DNA of 14,798 nucleotides from Microcaldota archaeon (GTDB taxonomy: Archaea; Micrarchaeota; Micrarchaeia; Norongarragalinales; CAINOH01): contig DAHXMR010000044.1 in NCBI GenBank assembly GCA_027371655.1, forward strand, positions 1 through 14,798. Direction: 5' to 3'. The notes under the pieces are model-generated. The model worked only from the letters and a program-made list of their open reading frames with translations, did not search any database and was not told the origin of the DNA. The position numbers were made by a program, and so were the translations under genes. Shown piece by piece: positions 6,758 to 13,694 of this stretch (within the stretch, counting starts at the first letter, position 1; each line of letters starts with the position of its first letter).

Positions 6758-7891
6758 TTACGGCAAAAAGTCCTGGCTTTTGATTTTTTCGGGCAAGTAG
6801 GTGTTTGAGATGTATTGCAGGTTCTTGCTTGACAGGGACTGGATTTCCGCCTTTATTTTCTTGTCCAAGAACTTGTTGATTTCGCCCTGCCACGCCTTGT
6901 GCTTGAACCATTCGTATGCCTTCATTTCCTCGGCGCGCTTTACGTCGACGTCCTTTGCCTTGATGGTGACGTTCTTCAAATCATAGTGTTCGATGTCGGA
7001 AATGCTCATTCCCAAAAACTTCATTGCCGGGCAGCCCAAGCGGTCGGACTCGTGGGCAAGTGCCATGGAGCCGTATTTCATCGTTGAATAAATGTACCAT
7101 CCGTAGGGGTCCGCGTCAGTCAAACAGTAGACGGGGAGTTCGAGTTCCTGGCTCAATCTCTGCAACAGCCTGCGCGCGCCGCGTGCGGCCTGCCCCGCGG
7201 TTGTCATAAGGAGGCACTTGTTTTTTTTCCAGTACTCGTCTTCGTTCAACCTGTCGAAGATTGCGTTTTTTTCCGCGACCAAGACGTATTCGACGCCCAC
7301 GTCCTTGAATTCGATTTGTTCGACTATGGAGGGCACGGCCCATCCCCCGCTTCCCATGTGGGAGAGGTCGATTTTGTCCACTTTTTCTTTCACGCGGTCG
7401 GTCAGCACTACTTCCCCGGCCATTCTTCCCTTGGGTTCTGCGCGAAGGTGCAACCTTTCGCGGAACGTGTCCAATGCCACTTCGAAGTCGACAATGGCAA
7501 GGTCGGATTCTTTTTGTTCGTCTATCGTGTCCTCTTTTGTATTTCCAATGGTGTGTTTTTTGGCGTAGTAGAGGTCACGAAGCGTGGCGGTCAAATTGTT
7601 TTCAAGCAAGTCTTTCTTGACGTAGGATGCGACGAGCATGGTTTGCATGAAGCGGCGGGCGTGCGCGACGTTGAAGAGGTAGCGGTGCGCGACTTTCCCT
7701 CCCAAAACGATTTTCTTGTTTTTTTCGTCGAAGGAGACGTTTCCGCTTCCGCGCACGGGGATGTCGATGTGCGGGTTTTCCTCCTTGGTGATTTCCTCGA
7801 CAAGCTGCTGGCCCAGCGTGTTGATGCGCTTGATGGTGTCCTCGCTTGTCTTCAGGTTTTCGGCTGACGTTTCCCCTTTTTTTCCGGCCAT
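6758..7891 (-). CDS. top6A: DNA topoisomerase VI subunit A (Spo11-like)
   Basis: The A subunit cuts both DNA strands through a tyrosine and, with subunit B, relaxes and decatenates DNA. The 377-residue protein has the winged-helix catalytic motif TLRDLYYAKKHT, where Tyr109 (second of the pair) is the expected nucleophile. Its Toprim domain shows Glu207 in LVAEKNA and Asp259/Asp261 in TDADPYGW, which bind Mg2+. I chose the ATG at 7891 because GAGGAG lies 9 bases upstream. A GTG at 7924, overlapping the top6B stop as GTGA, would add 11 residues. Length is typical for the family. It is coupled to top6B. Confidence 0.95.
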   Translation of the reverse strand: MAGKKGETSAENLKTSEDTIKRINTLGQQLVEEITKEENPHIDIPVRGSGNVSFDEKNKKIVLGGKVAHRYLFNVAHARRFMQTMLVASYVKKDLLENNLTATLRDLYYAKKHTIGNTKEDTIDEQKESDLAIVDFEVALDTFRERLHLRAEPKGRMAGEVVLTDRVKEKVDKIDLSHMGSGGWAVPSIVEQIEFKDVGVEYVLVAEKNAIFDRLNEDEYWKKNKCLLMTTAGQAARGARRLLQRLSQELELPVYCLTDADPYGWYIYSTMKYGSMALAHESDRLGCPAMKFLGMSISDIEHYDLKNVTIKAKDVDVKRAEEMKAYEWFKHKAWQGEINKFLDKKIKAEIQSLSSKNLQYISNTYLPEKIKSQDFLP

Positions 7892-7920
7892 GTTCACAAT
7901 CTCCTCGTAAAGGTAAAATC

Positions 7921-9564
7921 TCACTCCTTCGGCTCGTCTTCTTCGACGCCGCCGACTTCTTCAAGCGCTTCCTCGTCGTCCTGCGCCTCAAGTATCTTGG
8001 TGCGCTCGACGGCTATTTTGCGCAGTTTTTCCGCCAACACGGTTTTCTCCTTTCCCGTGACGTCGTGGATTGCCTGCGCGACTTCGTCTATGTAGCGGAA
8101 GAACAGCGTGCGCCTTTGTTCCTGGTCTTCGGCGCGCTTGAGCGAGTGCAAGTACATGCTAACGTTGCGCGCGGAATCCATCAGCGCGAACCTGATTTCG
8201 GCAACCAGTTCGTCTTCGGCGCTTATCGAGAGCTTTCCGGCGCCGGTGTAGGGCACGTAGACGCTTGTGAAGTTGACGAAAATGCTGACCGGCATGTCTT
8301 CCCATCCCTTGAGGTCGTAGCGCGCCCAGTCGATGGTCTTTATTGCCTCGGTGATTGCGCAAGTGCCCGCGTCAAACAATAGGGGCGTGCGGTTTGCGAA
8401 CCTCAAAATTTCGCCTTTTCCGCCTTCGCTTCCGGTCGCACCGCTTTTGCCGCCGTAGGCGATTGCGGCCTCTACCATGAATGGGATTCCGCCGCGGAAC
8501 ACGCGTGGCTTTCTTTCCACCACTTTCATCTGCTCTGGCTGCAAAATGTTCTTCAGCGATTTTTCGATTTGTTCCTCGCCTATTGGGCTCATGGTGTCCA
8601 AGTCGGGGGCAATCCATTTTACCTGTTGGAATGCCTTGACAATCGCTTCGGCCTCGGGCCACTGCAAACTTTTGGGCGCCTTATTGAAGTCGATTTGCGG
8701 GCAAAGCGCCTGCAACTCTTTTACCTTGTCCCCGCTTATGCGCGTGAACTCGGTTTCAAGCATGGAGCCGATTTTGCGCGCGCCTGAGGATTGGGAAAGG
8801 TCAACGAGGTCGCTTGTGGTAATCCCCAGCGGGTGGGGCAAAGTGGCTTTTGGCTTGGGCGGTATCTTTCCCGTTGCGCGGGGGAACACGGTGATTTCCT
8901 TGCTGGGCTCGACAAGCGTGATTTGCGCGTGCGGGTTGGCAATCGCAGTGCGCCTCAAATACTCATAAACCCCGTACTCGCCGCGCTTGTATTCGACCTC
9001 GGCGAATTCCGCCTCAACGCGAAGGCCCTTGAATTTTCCCGAGTATTCCTTCTCGTTTTTGATTGCCGGCGCGTTGTTCTTGACGTCGATGGTAAGGTCG
9101 CATTCGAAAACCTTCCCATTTCCCAAACCACTTCTGACCTTGGTTGGTTTTCCTGTGGTGATTTGTGCGAAAAGCGTGGCATAAGACGCGCCGATTCCCT
9201 GCTGCCCTCTCTTTTGTTTGCGCTGGTGGAACTTGGTTCCCGCCAAAAGCATGCCGAGGGCCTGCCCGATGTTTTGCTTGGGGATTCCCGTGCCGTTGTC
9301 CTCGGTGATGACAATCAGGTGCTCGTTTTCGCCATTGGATATTTCAACCGTGATGTTGGGCAAAATTCCCGCGTCTTCGCAGGCGTCCAATGAGTTTGTG
9401 ACGTATTCGTGCACTATCGTGGTAAGCGAGCGGGTTTTTCCGCTGTAGCCGAGCATTTGCCGATTTTTCTTGAAGAATTCTGCGACGCTGTACTCGCGGA
9501 ATTCATTTGAAAGCGATTGCTCGGACGCGGGGGCCGCGGCGGGTTGTGCTGCTGTGGTTGCCAT
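7921..9564 (-). CDS. top6B: DNA topoisomerase VI subunit B (GHKL ATPase)
   Basis: The B subunit binds and hydrolyses ATP and drives strand passage through the break made by subunit A. The 547-residue protein carries the GHKL motifs in order: HEYVTNSLDA (Glu53 base, Asn57 for Mg2+), EDNGTGIP (89-95) and KRGQQGIGASYA (119-128), followed by H2TH and transducer-like regions with NRTPLLFDAG. A low-complexity Ala/Pro/Gln N-terminus and an acidic C-terminus (EEALEEVGGVEEDEPKE) flank the core. The ATG at 9564 has GGTGA 7 bases upstream; a TTG directly before it is less likely. The gene follows the KH gene after 43 bases and couples to top6A. Confidence 0.96.
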   Translation of the reverse strand: MATTAAQPAAAPASEQSLSNEFREYSVAEFFKKNRQMLGYSGKTRSLTTIVHEYVTNSLDACEDAGILPNITVEISNGENEHLIVITEDNGTGIPKQNIGQALGMLLAGTKFHQRKQKRGQQGIGASYATLFAQITTGKPTKVRSGLGNGKVFECDLTIDVKNNAPAIKNEKEYSGKFKGLRVEAEFAEVEYKRGEYGVYEYLRRTAIANPHAQITLVEPSKEITVFPRATGKIPPKPKATLPHPLGITTSDLVDLSQSSGARKIGSMLETEFTRISGDKVKELQALCPQIDFNKAPKSLQWPEAEAIVKAFQQVKWIAPDLDTMSPIGEEQIEKSLKNILQPEQMKVVERKPRVFRGGIPFMVEAAIAYGGKSGATGSEGGKGEILRFANRTPLLFDAGTCAITEAIKTIDWARYDLKGWEDMPVSIFVNFTSVYVPYTGAGKLSISAEDELVAEIRFALMDSARNVSMYLHSLKRAEDQEQRRTLFFRYIDEVAQAIHDVTGKEKTVLAEKLRKIAVERTKILEAQDDEEALEEVGGVEEDEPKE

Positions 9565-9607
9565 CAATTTTCACCGTGATAAAAGTTCAAACATCAACAA
9601 ATCAATT

Positions 9608-10138
9608 CTACGCCATTTTTCCGAGGATTTCGCGCCTTTTTGCCTCTCGCTTGTTTTTTTCGAGGTAGGCGTAGACGCCGGCGTGCGTTGAGCCCTTAAG
9701 AAGTTGCGTTATTGCTTCTTTTGCCTCGGAGAGCTTGTCGAACGTGCCCAAGATCGCGATTTTGTTTTCCCAAATCGAGATGTATGCCTCGCTTAAATCC
9801 TCCAAAACGCGTTTTGCGCGGCCTTCGCTTCCGATTACGCGGGCCTTGTAGCGTTCGATCAATTTTTCGTTTTTTCCGAACAATACGTCGAGGTCTATTG
9901 TTTCCAAAAAGTATTCGTCGTTGAAAAGCTTGTATGCCTTGTTGGCGTCGAAGCCCAGGCTTATCGCGTTGAGGACTTGTTCGGCAATCCAGCACTTGCC
10001 CCCGTCGCCTTCGAGTTCGACGTTGCCGTCAACGAGCTTGGCGCTTACGCCGAGTTCCTTTTCTATTTCCGTCAGGACCGCAAAGTCCCTGTCGGAAATC
10101 GCCTTGATGCGCTTGTCGGGAATCGGGATTGTGGGCAT
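9608..10138 (-). CDS. KH-domain RNA-binding protein (archaeal Dim2/Pno1-like)
   Basis: The 176-residue protein has the two-KH layout of the archaeal homologue of eukaryotic Dim2/Pno1. The first domain (about 1-75) has a degenerate loop in LEGDGGKCWIAEQVLNAI. The second (about 85-165) has an intact GxxG as VIGSEGRAKRVLEDL. Family knowledge: Dim2 binds the 3' end of pre-16S/18S rRNA in small-subunit maturation and works close to RIO kinases, which fits its cluster with RIO1 and aIF1A. The ATG at 10138 has AAGGT about 11 bases upstream. The C-terminus is basic (KKNKREAKRREILGK). The 220-base stretch upstream contains a TATA-like box and competing hairpins rather than another gene. Confidence 0.88.
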   Translation of the reverse strand: MPTIPIPDKRIKAISDRDFAVLTEIEKELGVSAKLVDGNVELEGDGGKCWIAEQVLNAISLGFDANKAYKLFNDEYFLETIDLDVLFGKNEKLIERYKARVIGSEGRAKRVLEDLSEAYISIWENKIAILGTFDKLSEAKEAITQLLKGSTHAGVYAYLEKNKREAKRREILGKMA

Positions 10139-10170
10139 TCTGTCGTGTTACCTTGGAAAATGCAAATAAG

Positions 10171-10214
10171 AGAAAACCCGCCTTTTTGCCCCCAAATCTC
10201 CTTTCGGCGGGGGC
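10171..10214 (-). promoter_or_regulatory. competing hairpins in the KH gene leader
   Basis: On the plus coordinates CCCGCC (10177-10182) can pair with GGCGGG (10206-10211), and GCCCCC (10188-10193) with GGGGGC (10209-10214). The right arms overlap, so only one stem can form. Read on the minus strand, the first stem is followed by TTTTCTCTT (toward 10168), terminator-like. It may be an attenuator for the KH/Topo VI genes or simply the end of the protease operon. Confidence 0.4.
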
Positions 10215-10251
10215 GCTGTACGGGCGATGAATCGCTATTCTCTTGGCACGC

Positions 10252-10262
10252 CAAATTATAAA
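10252..10262 (-). promoter_or_regulatory. TATA-like box upstream of the KH gene
   Basis: The minus strand reads GGTTTTATAATTTGG across this site, a good archaeal TATA-like sequence. A start about 25 bases downstream would give a leader of roughly 90 bases that contains the competing hairpins at 10177-10214. The remaining sequence from 10215 to 10357 has only a small GCGAT/ATCGC palindrome and no gene or tRNA that I can see. Confidence 0.4.
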
Positions 10263-10357
10263 ACCCCTATTGTGGGGGCCTGCGGGCACGACGGGGACGG
10301 CAAATTACGGCGCGAAATGCCCGTTTTTGGCAGATTCGGACGGAATGTGGGGGAGTT

Positions 10358-10792
10358 TTATTGCATTTCTTTGAGCCGTATTTCGCGTTGTTTTTCCCTG
10401 AACGTTATTTCGAAGTGGTCGAAAAAACCTGCCCGGCCAAGTAAAATGGGGTGGTTTTCGGCGGGCTTTTGCAAAACCATTACCGGAATCCTGAAGTGGA
10501 ACTTTTTGTGCTCGCCTTTCCCAAAGAACTCGATGTCCACGCGCGTGTTCCAAACTTTGACTTTTCCACCGATTCCCTGCGCGTCGGTCTGCTCGGCGGT
10601 TTTCAGGTCAATGCCAAGAATCTCGCAATGCTCCTCGAAAATCACCGAAAAATCCGCGCCGGAATCTACCAGGGCCGGCGTGTCGAACGCGTTGCCATTG
10701 GCGCCAAGCAAGCGTATGGGAATTACCGGCGACGCCTTCGGGCCCAAAGGCTGCGGACGTTCGACGCTCCGGTACTTGAACCTCAAGGCCAA
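10358..10792 (-). CDS. retropepsin-like aspartic protease
   Basis: The 144-residue protein has the single-domain retroviral-type protease pattern: PALVDSGADFSVI with the catalytic Asp43 in DSGA, preceded by an extended beta strand (PVIPIRLLG), and a C-terminal ILLGRAGFFDHFEITF that matches the 'iLG...l' partner motif of clan AA. Such enzymes act as homodimers. No signal peptide or membrane segment is visible, so it is likely cytoplasmic. It starts at a TTG (10792) with AGGCGG 7 bases upstream, 19 bases after the DUF5678-like gene. The substrate is unknown. I infer a functional pair with that gene from tight spacing and from my recollection that the two families are often adjacent in archaea. 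Confidence 0.8.
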   Translation of the reverse strand: MALRFKYRSVERPQPLGPKASPVIPIRLLGANGNAFDTPALVDSGADFSVIFEEHCEILGIDLKTAEQTDAQGIGGKVKVWNTRVDIEFFGKGEHKKFHFRIPVMVLQKPAENHPILLGRAGFFDHFEITFREKQREIRLKEMQ

Positions 10793-10811
10793 TTTTGGTC
10801 CGCCTGAAAAA

Positions 10812-11003
10812 TCAGAATATCATTGCCGCGGCCTTCGGCACGCACGACAAAAACGGCACCTTTCCGGGCGAGATATGCTTCGCCTTGGCATAAACATCCT
10901 TGGCGCTCTTGCCGTGGGCAACTATCTTCTCGTCAACAATAGCGACCCACTCGCCCACGAACTCGCGCAAATCCGCATTCAGATAAAACTCGTAGTTTCC
11001 CAT
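10812..11003 (-). CDS. DUF5678-like small protein
   Basis: The 63-residue form from the ATG at 11003 centres on FVGEWVAIVDEKIVAHGKSAKDVYAKAK, the core of DUF5678-type proteins (a 'W.a..dgkvv..g.d...v...a' pattern), and ends near VPFLSCVPK. The fold would be a small alpha/beta unit; no biochemical role is established that I know of. A TTG at 11057, preceded by GGGAGGCTGGGG, would add 18 residues and is a real alternative, since the SD-like GGGGAG before the ATG is very close (1 base). The gene ends 19 bases before the aspartic protease gene, so the two form an operon. The leader carries copy 2 of the hairpin repeat. Confidence 0.7.
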   Translation of the reverse strand: MGNYEFYLNADLREFVGEWVAIVDEKIVAHGKSAKDVYAKAKHISPGKVPFLSCVPKAAAMIF

Positions 11004-11059
11004 ACTCCCCAACCGCCTGCCAATAATACTTCTGTAAATCCCCTCTTTTAAAATCAACC

Positions 11060-11094
11060 CCAGCCTCCCTTCCGCTGAACTGTTCTTGGAAGGC
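11060..11094 (-). repeat. hairpin repeat, copy 2 (after the winged-helix gene)
   Basis: Plus-strand 11060-11081 matches 3814-3835 at 21 of 22 bases. It folds as AGCC and TTCC against GGAA and GGCT (11088-11094), with a 4-base bulge. It begins about 24 bases after the winged-helix stop codon on the minus strand and overlaps the leader of the DUF5678-like gene. Confidence 0.5.
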
Positions 11095-11115
11095 TTTATT
11101 TTTGAGTAGGGCGGC

Positions 11116-11358
11116 TCACTCGGACTTGTCCGGCTGGTTTTTGCCCATATTGCGTTTGTAGAGCCGGTTTATCCAATACTGGTTTTGGCGCCCGACTTTC
11201 TTGTAGCGTATAACGCCCTCAGCCAGCAATTTCAGCAAATGCACTTGCGCCGTGTTCCAGGAAACCTTGAATTCATCGGCAACCGTTTCGGTGGTGACCG
11301 GCCAGTCCTGCTTTTCCAAGAACGCGAGAATCCTGTTCCTTATGCTCTCTTCCGGCAA
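11116..11358 (-). CDS. winged helix-turn-helix transcriptional regulator
   Basis: The 80-residue protein is a single winged helix: helix 1 SIRNRILAFLEKQ, helix 2 TTETVADEFKV, recognition helix SWNTAQVHLLKLLAEG, then the wing VIRYKKVGRQNQYWI. A basic tail follows. The start is a TTG at 11358 with GGAGG 8 bases upstream. It is divergent from the lipoprotein gene, and a perfect 18-bp palindrome lies 17 bases upstream. I infer that the protein binds the palindrome as a dimer and controls both its own gene and the lipoprotein operon. The ligand or signal is unknown; no sensing domain is present, so DNA binding may be regulated by a partner or by level alone. Confidence 0.8.
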   Translation of the reverse strand: MPEESIRNRILAFLEKQDWPVTTETVADEFKVSWNTAQVHLLKLLAEGVIRYKKVGRQNQYWINRLYKRNMGKNQPDKSE

Positions 11359-11375
11359 AATGATCGCCTCCGCAT

Positions 11376-11393
11376 CTTATGATTAATCATAAG
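11376..11393. promoter_or_regulatory. 18-bp perfect palindrome, probable operator
   Basis: CTTATGATTAATCATAAG is a perfect dyad in the 98-bp gap between the divergent regulator and lipoprotein genes. It lies between the regulator's ribosome site (GGAGG, 11367-11371 region) and the lipoprotein TATA box that starts at about 11401. Confidence 0.75.
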
Positions 11394-11400
11394 AGTGGAC

Positions 11401-11452
11401 ATTATATATGCCTTTTCTTTAAACCGTTCGAATTGCATTTTTCGGAGGGTGG
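11401..11452 (+). promoter_or_regulatory. promoter and ribosome site of the lipoprotein operon
   Basis: ATTATATATG (11401-11410) is a strong TATA-like box eight bases from the palindrome. A start about 25 bases on leaves a short leader with GGAGGGTGG (11444-11452) four bases before the ATG at 11457. This site decides the start and excludes an upstream ATG in the same frame. Confidence 0.6.
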
Positions 11453-11456
11453 TTTG

Positions 11457-12035
11457 ATGAAACAAGTCTGGCTTATTGGTGTGCTGCTTTTTGCATCACT
11501 GCTTTTCGTTGGTTGCACTAGCACGGAAGTAAAAAAGGCCGATACGCCCGCCGCTTCGGTTGAGAGCAGTGCTCAAGCGCAGCAAGCAATGACTTCCACG
11601 CCAAAGCCCAAAACTGTGGAAGTCGCGAAGGTGGGCGAAAGCCTGACTAATGGCAAGCTGAGGATTACCTTGAATTCCGCGGAGTTTATGGGCACGATCC
11701 CGGCTGAAAACGAGTTTCTTACCGCCGAAGCAAAGGAAGGCAAAACCTTTGTTGTAGTTGATGTCACTGTGGAAAATATCGACAAGGAGGCAAACGCAGT
11801 AAGCAGCATCGCCTCCTTTGAAGTAAAGGATGGGGAGGGATTTGCGTACAATATGGACTTTGGCGCTTACACGGCATTGGATCAAAAAATTGATGGCAGA
11901 ATCCAGCCCGGAGACAAGCTGCGCGGAAAACTTGGTTTTGCGGTTCCAAAGACCGCCAAAGGGCTGCAGTTGATATTCAACTTTGGCTTGGTTGACGCCG
12001 CGCAAGCGAAATTTAACTTGGGCGATGCCCGTTAA
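11457..12035 (+). CDS. secreted lipoprotein with DUF4352-like domain
   Basis: The 192-residue protein starts with MKQVW and a hydrophobic segment ending LLFVGC, a lipobox-like cleavage site with Cys20 as the likely lipid anchor. A Ser/Thr/Ala/Pro/Gln linker (about 21-60) follows. Residues 60-192 look like the DUF4352 immunoglobulin-like fold: KVGESLTNGKLRITLNSAEF, then GKTFVVVDVTVENIDKEA, and a C-terminal IQPGDKLRGKLGFAVPKTA. It should sit on the outer face of the membrane. Role unknown; DUF4352 proteins are often small binding or stress-linked lipoproteins. It is first in an operon with a one-helix membrane protein 17 bases downstream and is divergent from a winged-helix regulator. Confidence 0.8.
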   Translation: MKQVWLIGVLLFASLLFVGCTSTEVKKADTPAASVESSAQAQQAMTSTPKPKTVEVAKVGESLTNGKLRITLNSAEFMGTIPAENEFLTAEAKEGKTFVVVDVTVENIDKEANAVSSIASFEVKDGEGFAYNMDFGAYTALDQKIDGRIQPGDKLRGKLGFAVPKTAKGLQLIFNFGLVDAAQAKFNLGDAR

Positions 12036-12052
12036 GGACTGATGGTGATACG

Positions 12053-12337
12053 ATGAGCAAAGACGAACAAACTACTAAGATAGTCAGAGAATTGAAGCGC
12101 CGAGGTTACACTGTTACCCAAACCGTAGACGATGCTTTGCTTATAGAAAAAGACACGTTCTGGGGCAAGTTCGCTTACGATACTGGTATTGGAAAAGATG
12201 GGAGCGGTATCAAGTGGCTTAGGATAATTATTGCCGCCTTTTTTTACGGGCTTGGATTAATTGCGGCTGTCTATTGGCTTTGGAAAAAAGGCGAGTTGAA
12301 CAAAGAAGTCCTAAGTTTGGTGCAAGGATACGGATAG
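12053..12337 (+). CDS. small one-helix membrane protein, unknown
   Basis: The 94-residue protein has a soluble N-terminal part of about 54 residues (EQTTKIVRELKRRGYTVTQT, then a WGKFAYDTG segment) and one membrane segment at about 55-77, WLRIIIAAFFYGLGLIAAV, followed by a short charged tail. GGTGAT lies four bases before the ATG, and the gene begins 17 bases after the lipoprotein gene, so the two are co-transcribed. I recognise no family. The RRGY-(14)-IEKD strand-helix pattern could be a small sensory or adaptor fold. A joint envelope role with the lipoprotein is an inference from the operon. Confidence 0.65.
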   Translation: MSKDEQTTKIVRELKRRGYTVTQTVDDALLIEKDTFWGKFAYDTGIGKDGSGIKWLRIIIAAFFYGLGLIAAVYWLWKKGELNKEVLSLVQGYG

Positions 12338-12367
12338 CCTAATTGGGAACGTAGTATTGCAATTGGT

Positions 12368-13162
12368 TCAATCCTGCTTTGGAGCGGGCTTTTTTCCCGT
12401 CACGTACTCGTAGGCGTTGTCGAAGTTTGCGCTTTCGACTCCCTCGTTTTGGAAGTATTTGACCACGTTTTCGACGTCTTTTTTCAGGAACTCGCCCGCC
12501 ATGGGGTGGTCAAGCAGCACGGATTGGGAGACGTCGATGAACACGGGATGCCCCTTGTAGATTATCACGTTGAACTCGCTCAAATCCGCGTGCACAAGCT
12601 TCGCCTTTTGGTGCAGTTTTTTCATGTTTTCAAGCACTTCGCGGTAGGTTTCCCGCGGGTCGTCGAGCACGATGTCCTTCAAGAGCGCGGCGGGCACGCC
12701 GCCTTCGCCCAAAAACTCCATCAAGACCACGTTCTTGCGGTAGGCAAGGGGCTTTGGCACGGCTACCTTCGCCGCAAAGCAGGCTTGCAAATTCGCGTAT
12801 TCCTTGCGCGCCCATTGTTGCACGAGGGGCCGCAATTGCCTTTTCACGTGGGAAAAGCGGTTGTCGCCGTCGATGTATTTTGCCATTTTCTGGAAAGACG
12901 AAGTCTCGTACTTGTAGACTTTTGCCGCAATGTACCCCTCGCTTCCTTTGGGAACTGCGGCTTTGGGGCCGGCTGTTGCGCGGAACACGAAGGCTTCCTT
13001 GCCCTGCGAAATGGGGTAGTCGATGCTTTTGACCTGCCCGGTGTTTATGAAGTGCACAAGCTCGTCTATGGTCGAGTCGTCAAGCACGATTGCGGTGATT
13101 TTGCCGCGCTGCTTGAGCTGCTTGTCTTCGCGCGCCGGCTGCTTGCGCTTCCACTGTTTCAT
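12368..13162 (-). CDS. rio1: RIO1-type serine/threonine protein kinase
   Basis: RIO1 is an atypical kinase/ATPase needed for late small ribosomal subunit maturation. The 264-residue protein shows the RIO1 loop SQGKEAFVF (52-60), the catalytic lysine in AAKVYKYETSSF (Lys81), the RIO1 flexible-loop segment KYIDGDNRFSHVKR, WARKEYANL, the hinge LMEFLG, the catalytic loop LVHADLSEFNVI (Asp193, Asn198) and the metal-binding FIDVSQSVLLDHP (Asp210). It starts at the ATG at 13162 or at a GTG six bases upstream. In many archaea it directly follows aIF1A and precedes the KH gene; here a RelBE pair and a 2-kb cassette separate them. The 3' end of the gene also encodes a plus-strand terminator-like hairpin. 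Confidence 0.95.
   Translation of the reverse strand: MKQWKRKQPAREDKQLKQRGKITAIVLDDSTIDELVHFINTGQVKSIDYPISQGKEAFVFRATAGPKAAVPKGSEGYIAAKVYKYETSSFQKMAKYIDGDNRFSHVKRQLRPLVQQWARKEYANLQACFAAKVAVPKPLAYRKNVVLMEFLGEGGVPAALLKDIVLDDPRETYREVLENMKKLHQKAKLVHADLSEFNVIIYKGHPVFIDVSQSVLLDHPMAGEFLKKDVENVVKYFQNEGVESANFDNAYEYVTGKKPAPKQD
12373..12395 (+). terminator. terminator of the lipoprotein operon, inside the 3' end of rio1
   Basis: On the plus strand CCTGCT (12373-12378) pairs with AGCGGG (12383-12388) around a TTGG loop and is followed by T6 (12390-12395). It lies 36 bases after the stop of the small membrane protein. These bases are the last codons of rio1 on the other strand. Confidence 0.5.
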
Positions 13163-13222
13163 TGACACGTTTTTTTCATCTCTCTCGCAATTCGCTTTTT
13201 GAGCGCCTTTTGCATTTGTAGG

Positions 13223-13474
13223 TCAATCGTAGGCGGAGTCGCGCTTGTCCACTTTGGTTATCATTATTCTTGGCCCGGGCGTGTTTTCGACTTTGAAGAA
13301 GACGCGAAAGTCGCCTATCCTGAAGCGGAAATCGTCCGAGCCTACTACTTTTATGACGTTGTGGAACGGGTCGCCGGCCAGCCTGCCGACCGCTTCGTAA
13401 ATCCGCCTGCCGACGGAGCGGTCCAGTTTTTTAAGTTGCCCGGCCGCGGAGTCGGACCAGATGATTTCGAACAT
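13223..13474 (-). CDS. relE: RelE/ParE-family toxin
   Basis: The 83-residue protein has the RelE/ParE superfamily order: MFEIIWSDSAAGQLKKLDRS, a two-helix N-terminal part, then LAGDPFHNVIKVVGSDDFRFRIGDFRVFFKVE, and a final strand with MITKVDKRDSAYD. The basic residues Arg (RIGDFRVFF) and Lys/Arg near the C-terminus would contact the ribosome or mRNA in RelE types. Its ATG lies one base after the antitoxin TAG, so translation is coupled. The module sits between aIF1A and rio1. Family members block translation (RelE) or gyrase (ParE); with the DFRVFF and KVDKRDSAY motifs, RelE-type mRNA cleavage is the better guess. Confidence 0.85.
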   Translation of the reverse strand: MFEIIWSDSAAGQLKKLDRSVGRRIYEAVGRLAGDPFHNVIKVVGSDDFRFRIGDFRVFFKVENTPGPRIMITKVDKRDSAYD

Positions 13475-13475
13475 C

Positions 13476-13694
13476 CTAAAACCCGAGCTCTTTTCCCAGC
13501 TGTGCGTGTGTTTTGAATTTTCCCGCGCGGATTTCGCGCATTGAGCGCTCTATTTCGGATTTGGTCTTCGCGTCAAGCTCTTCGGAGTCTTCCATCAGGC
13601 GCCCAAGGACTTCGTTGTAAGGCTCGCGCGCGTACAGCTTTTTGGCGTCCATTTCCTTCTTCAGCTTGCTTGACACCTGGATGGTGGAATACAC
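13476..13694 (-). CDS. relB: RelB-like antitoxin
   Basis: The 72-residue protein begins MYSTIQVSSKLKKEMDAKKL, a ribbon-helix-helix-like start with a beta strand (TIQVS) that would pair in a dimer, and ends in a long acidic/basic helix (KTKSEIERSMREIRAGKFKT) that would wrap the toxin. The start is GTG at 13694 with AGGTGA 8 bases upstream. The stop overlaps the toxin leader by one base of spacing. Four decamer repeats cover its promoter, which fits autorepression. The exact antitoxin family is uncertain; the genetic linkage to relE is the strongest evidence. Confidence 0.75.
   Translation of the reverse strand: MYSTIQVSSKLKKEMDAKKLYAREPYNEVLGRLMEDSEELDAKTKSEIERSMREIRAGKFKTHAQLGKELGF

Noticed and set aside
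6751..6764. GCCGT/ACGGC hairpin at the top6A stop codon
   Set aside because: Five pairs with no T-tract on the minus strand, so it is not convincing as a terminator.
10142..10300. Possible tRNA or structured RNA gene in the gap before the KH gene
   Set aside because: There are short stems, but no cloverleaf, no TTCGA T-loop and no CCA-side pairing. The stems are better read as leader or terminator structures.
12449..13165. A 238-residue plus-strand frame antisense to rio1
   Set aside because: It mirrors the G/C-ending codons of rio1 and contains no recognisable domain.
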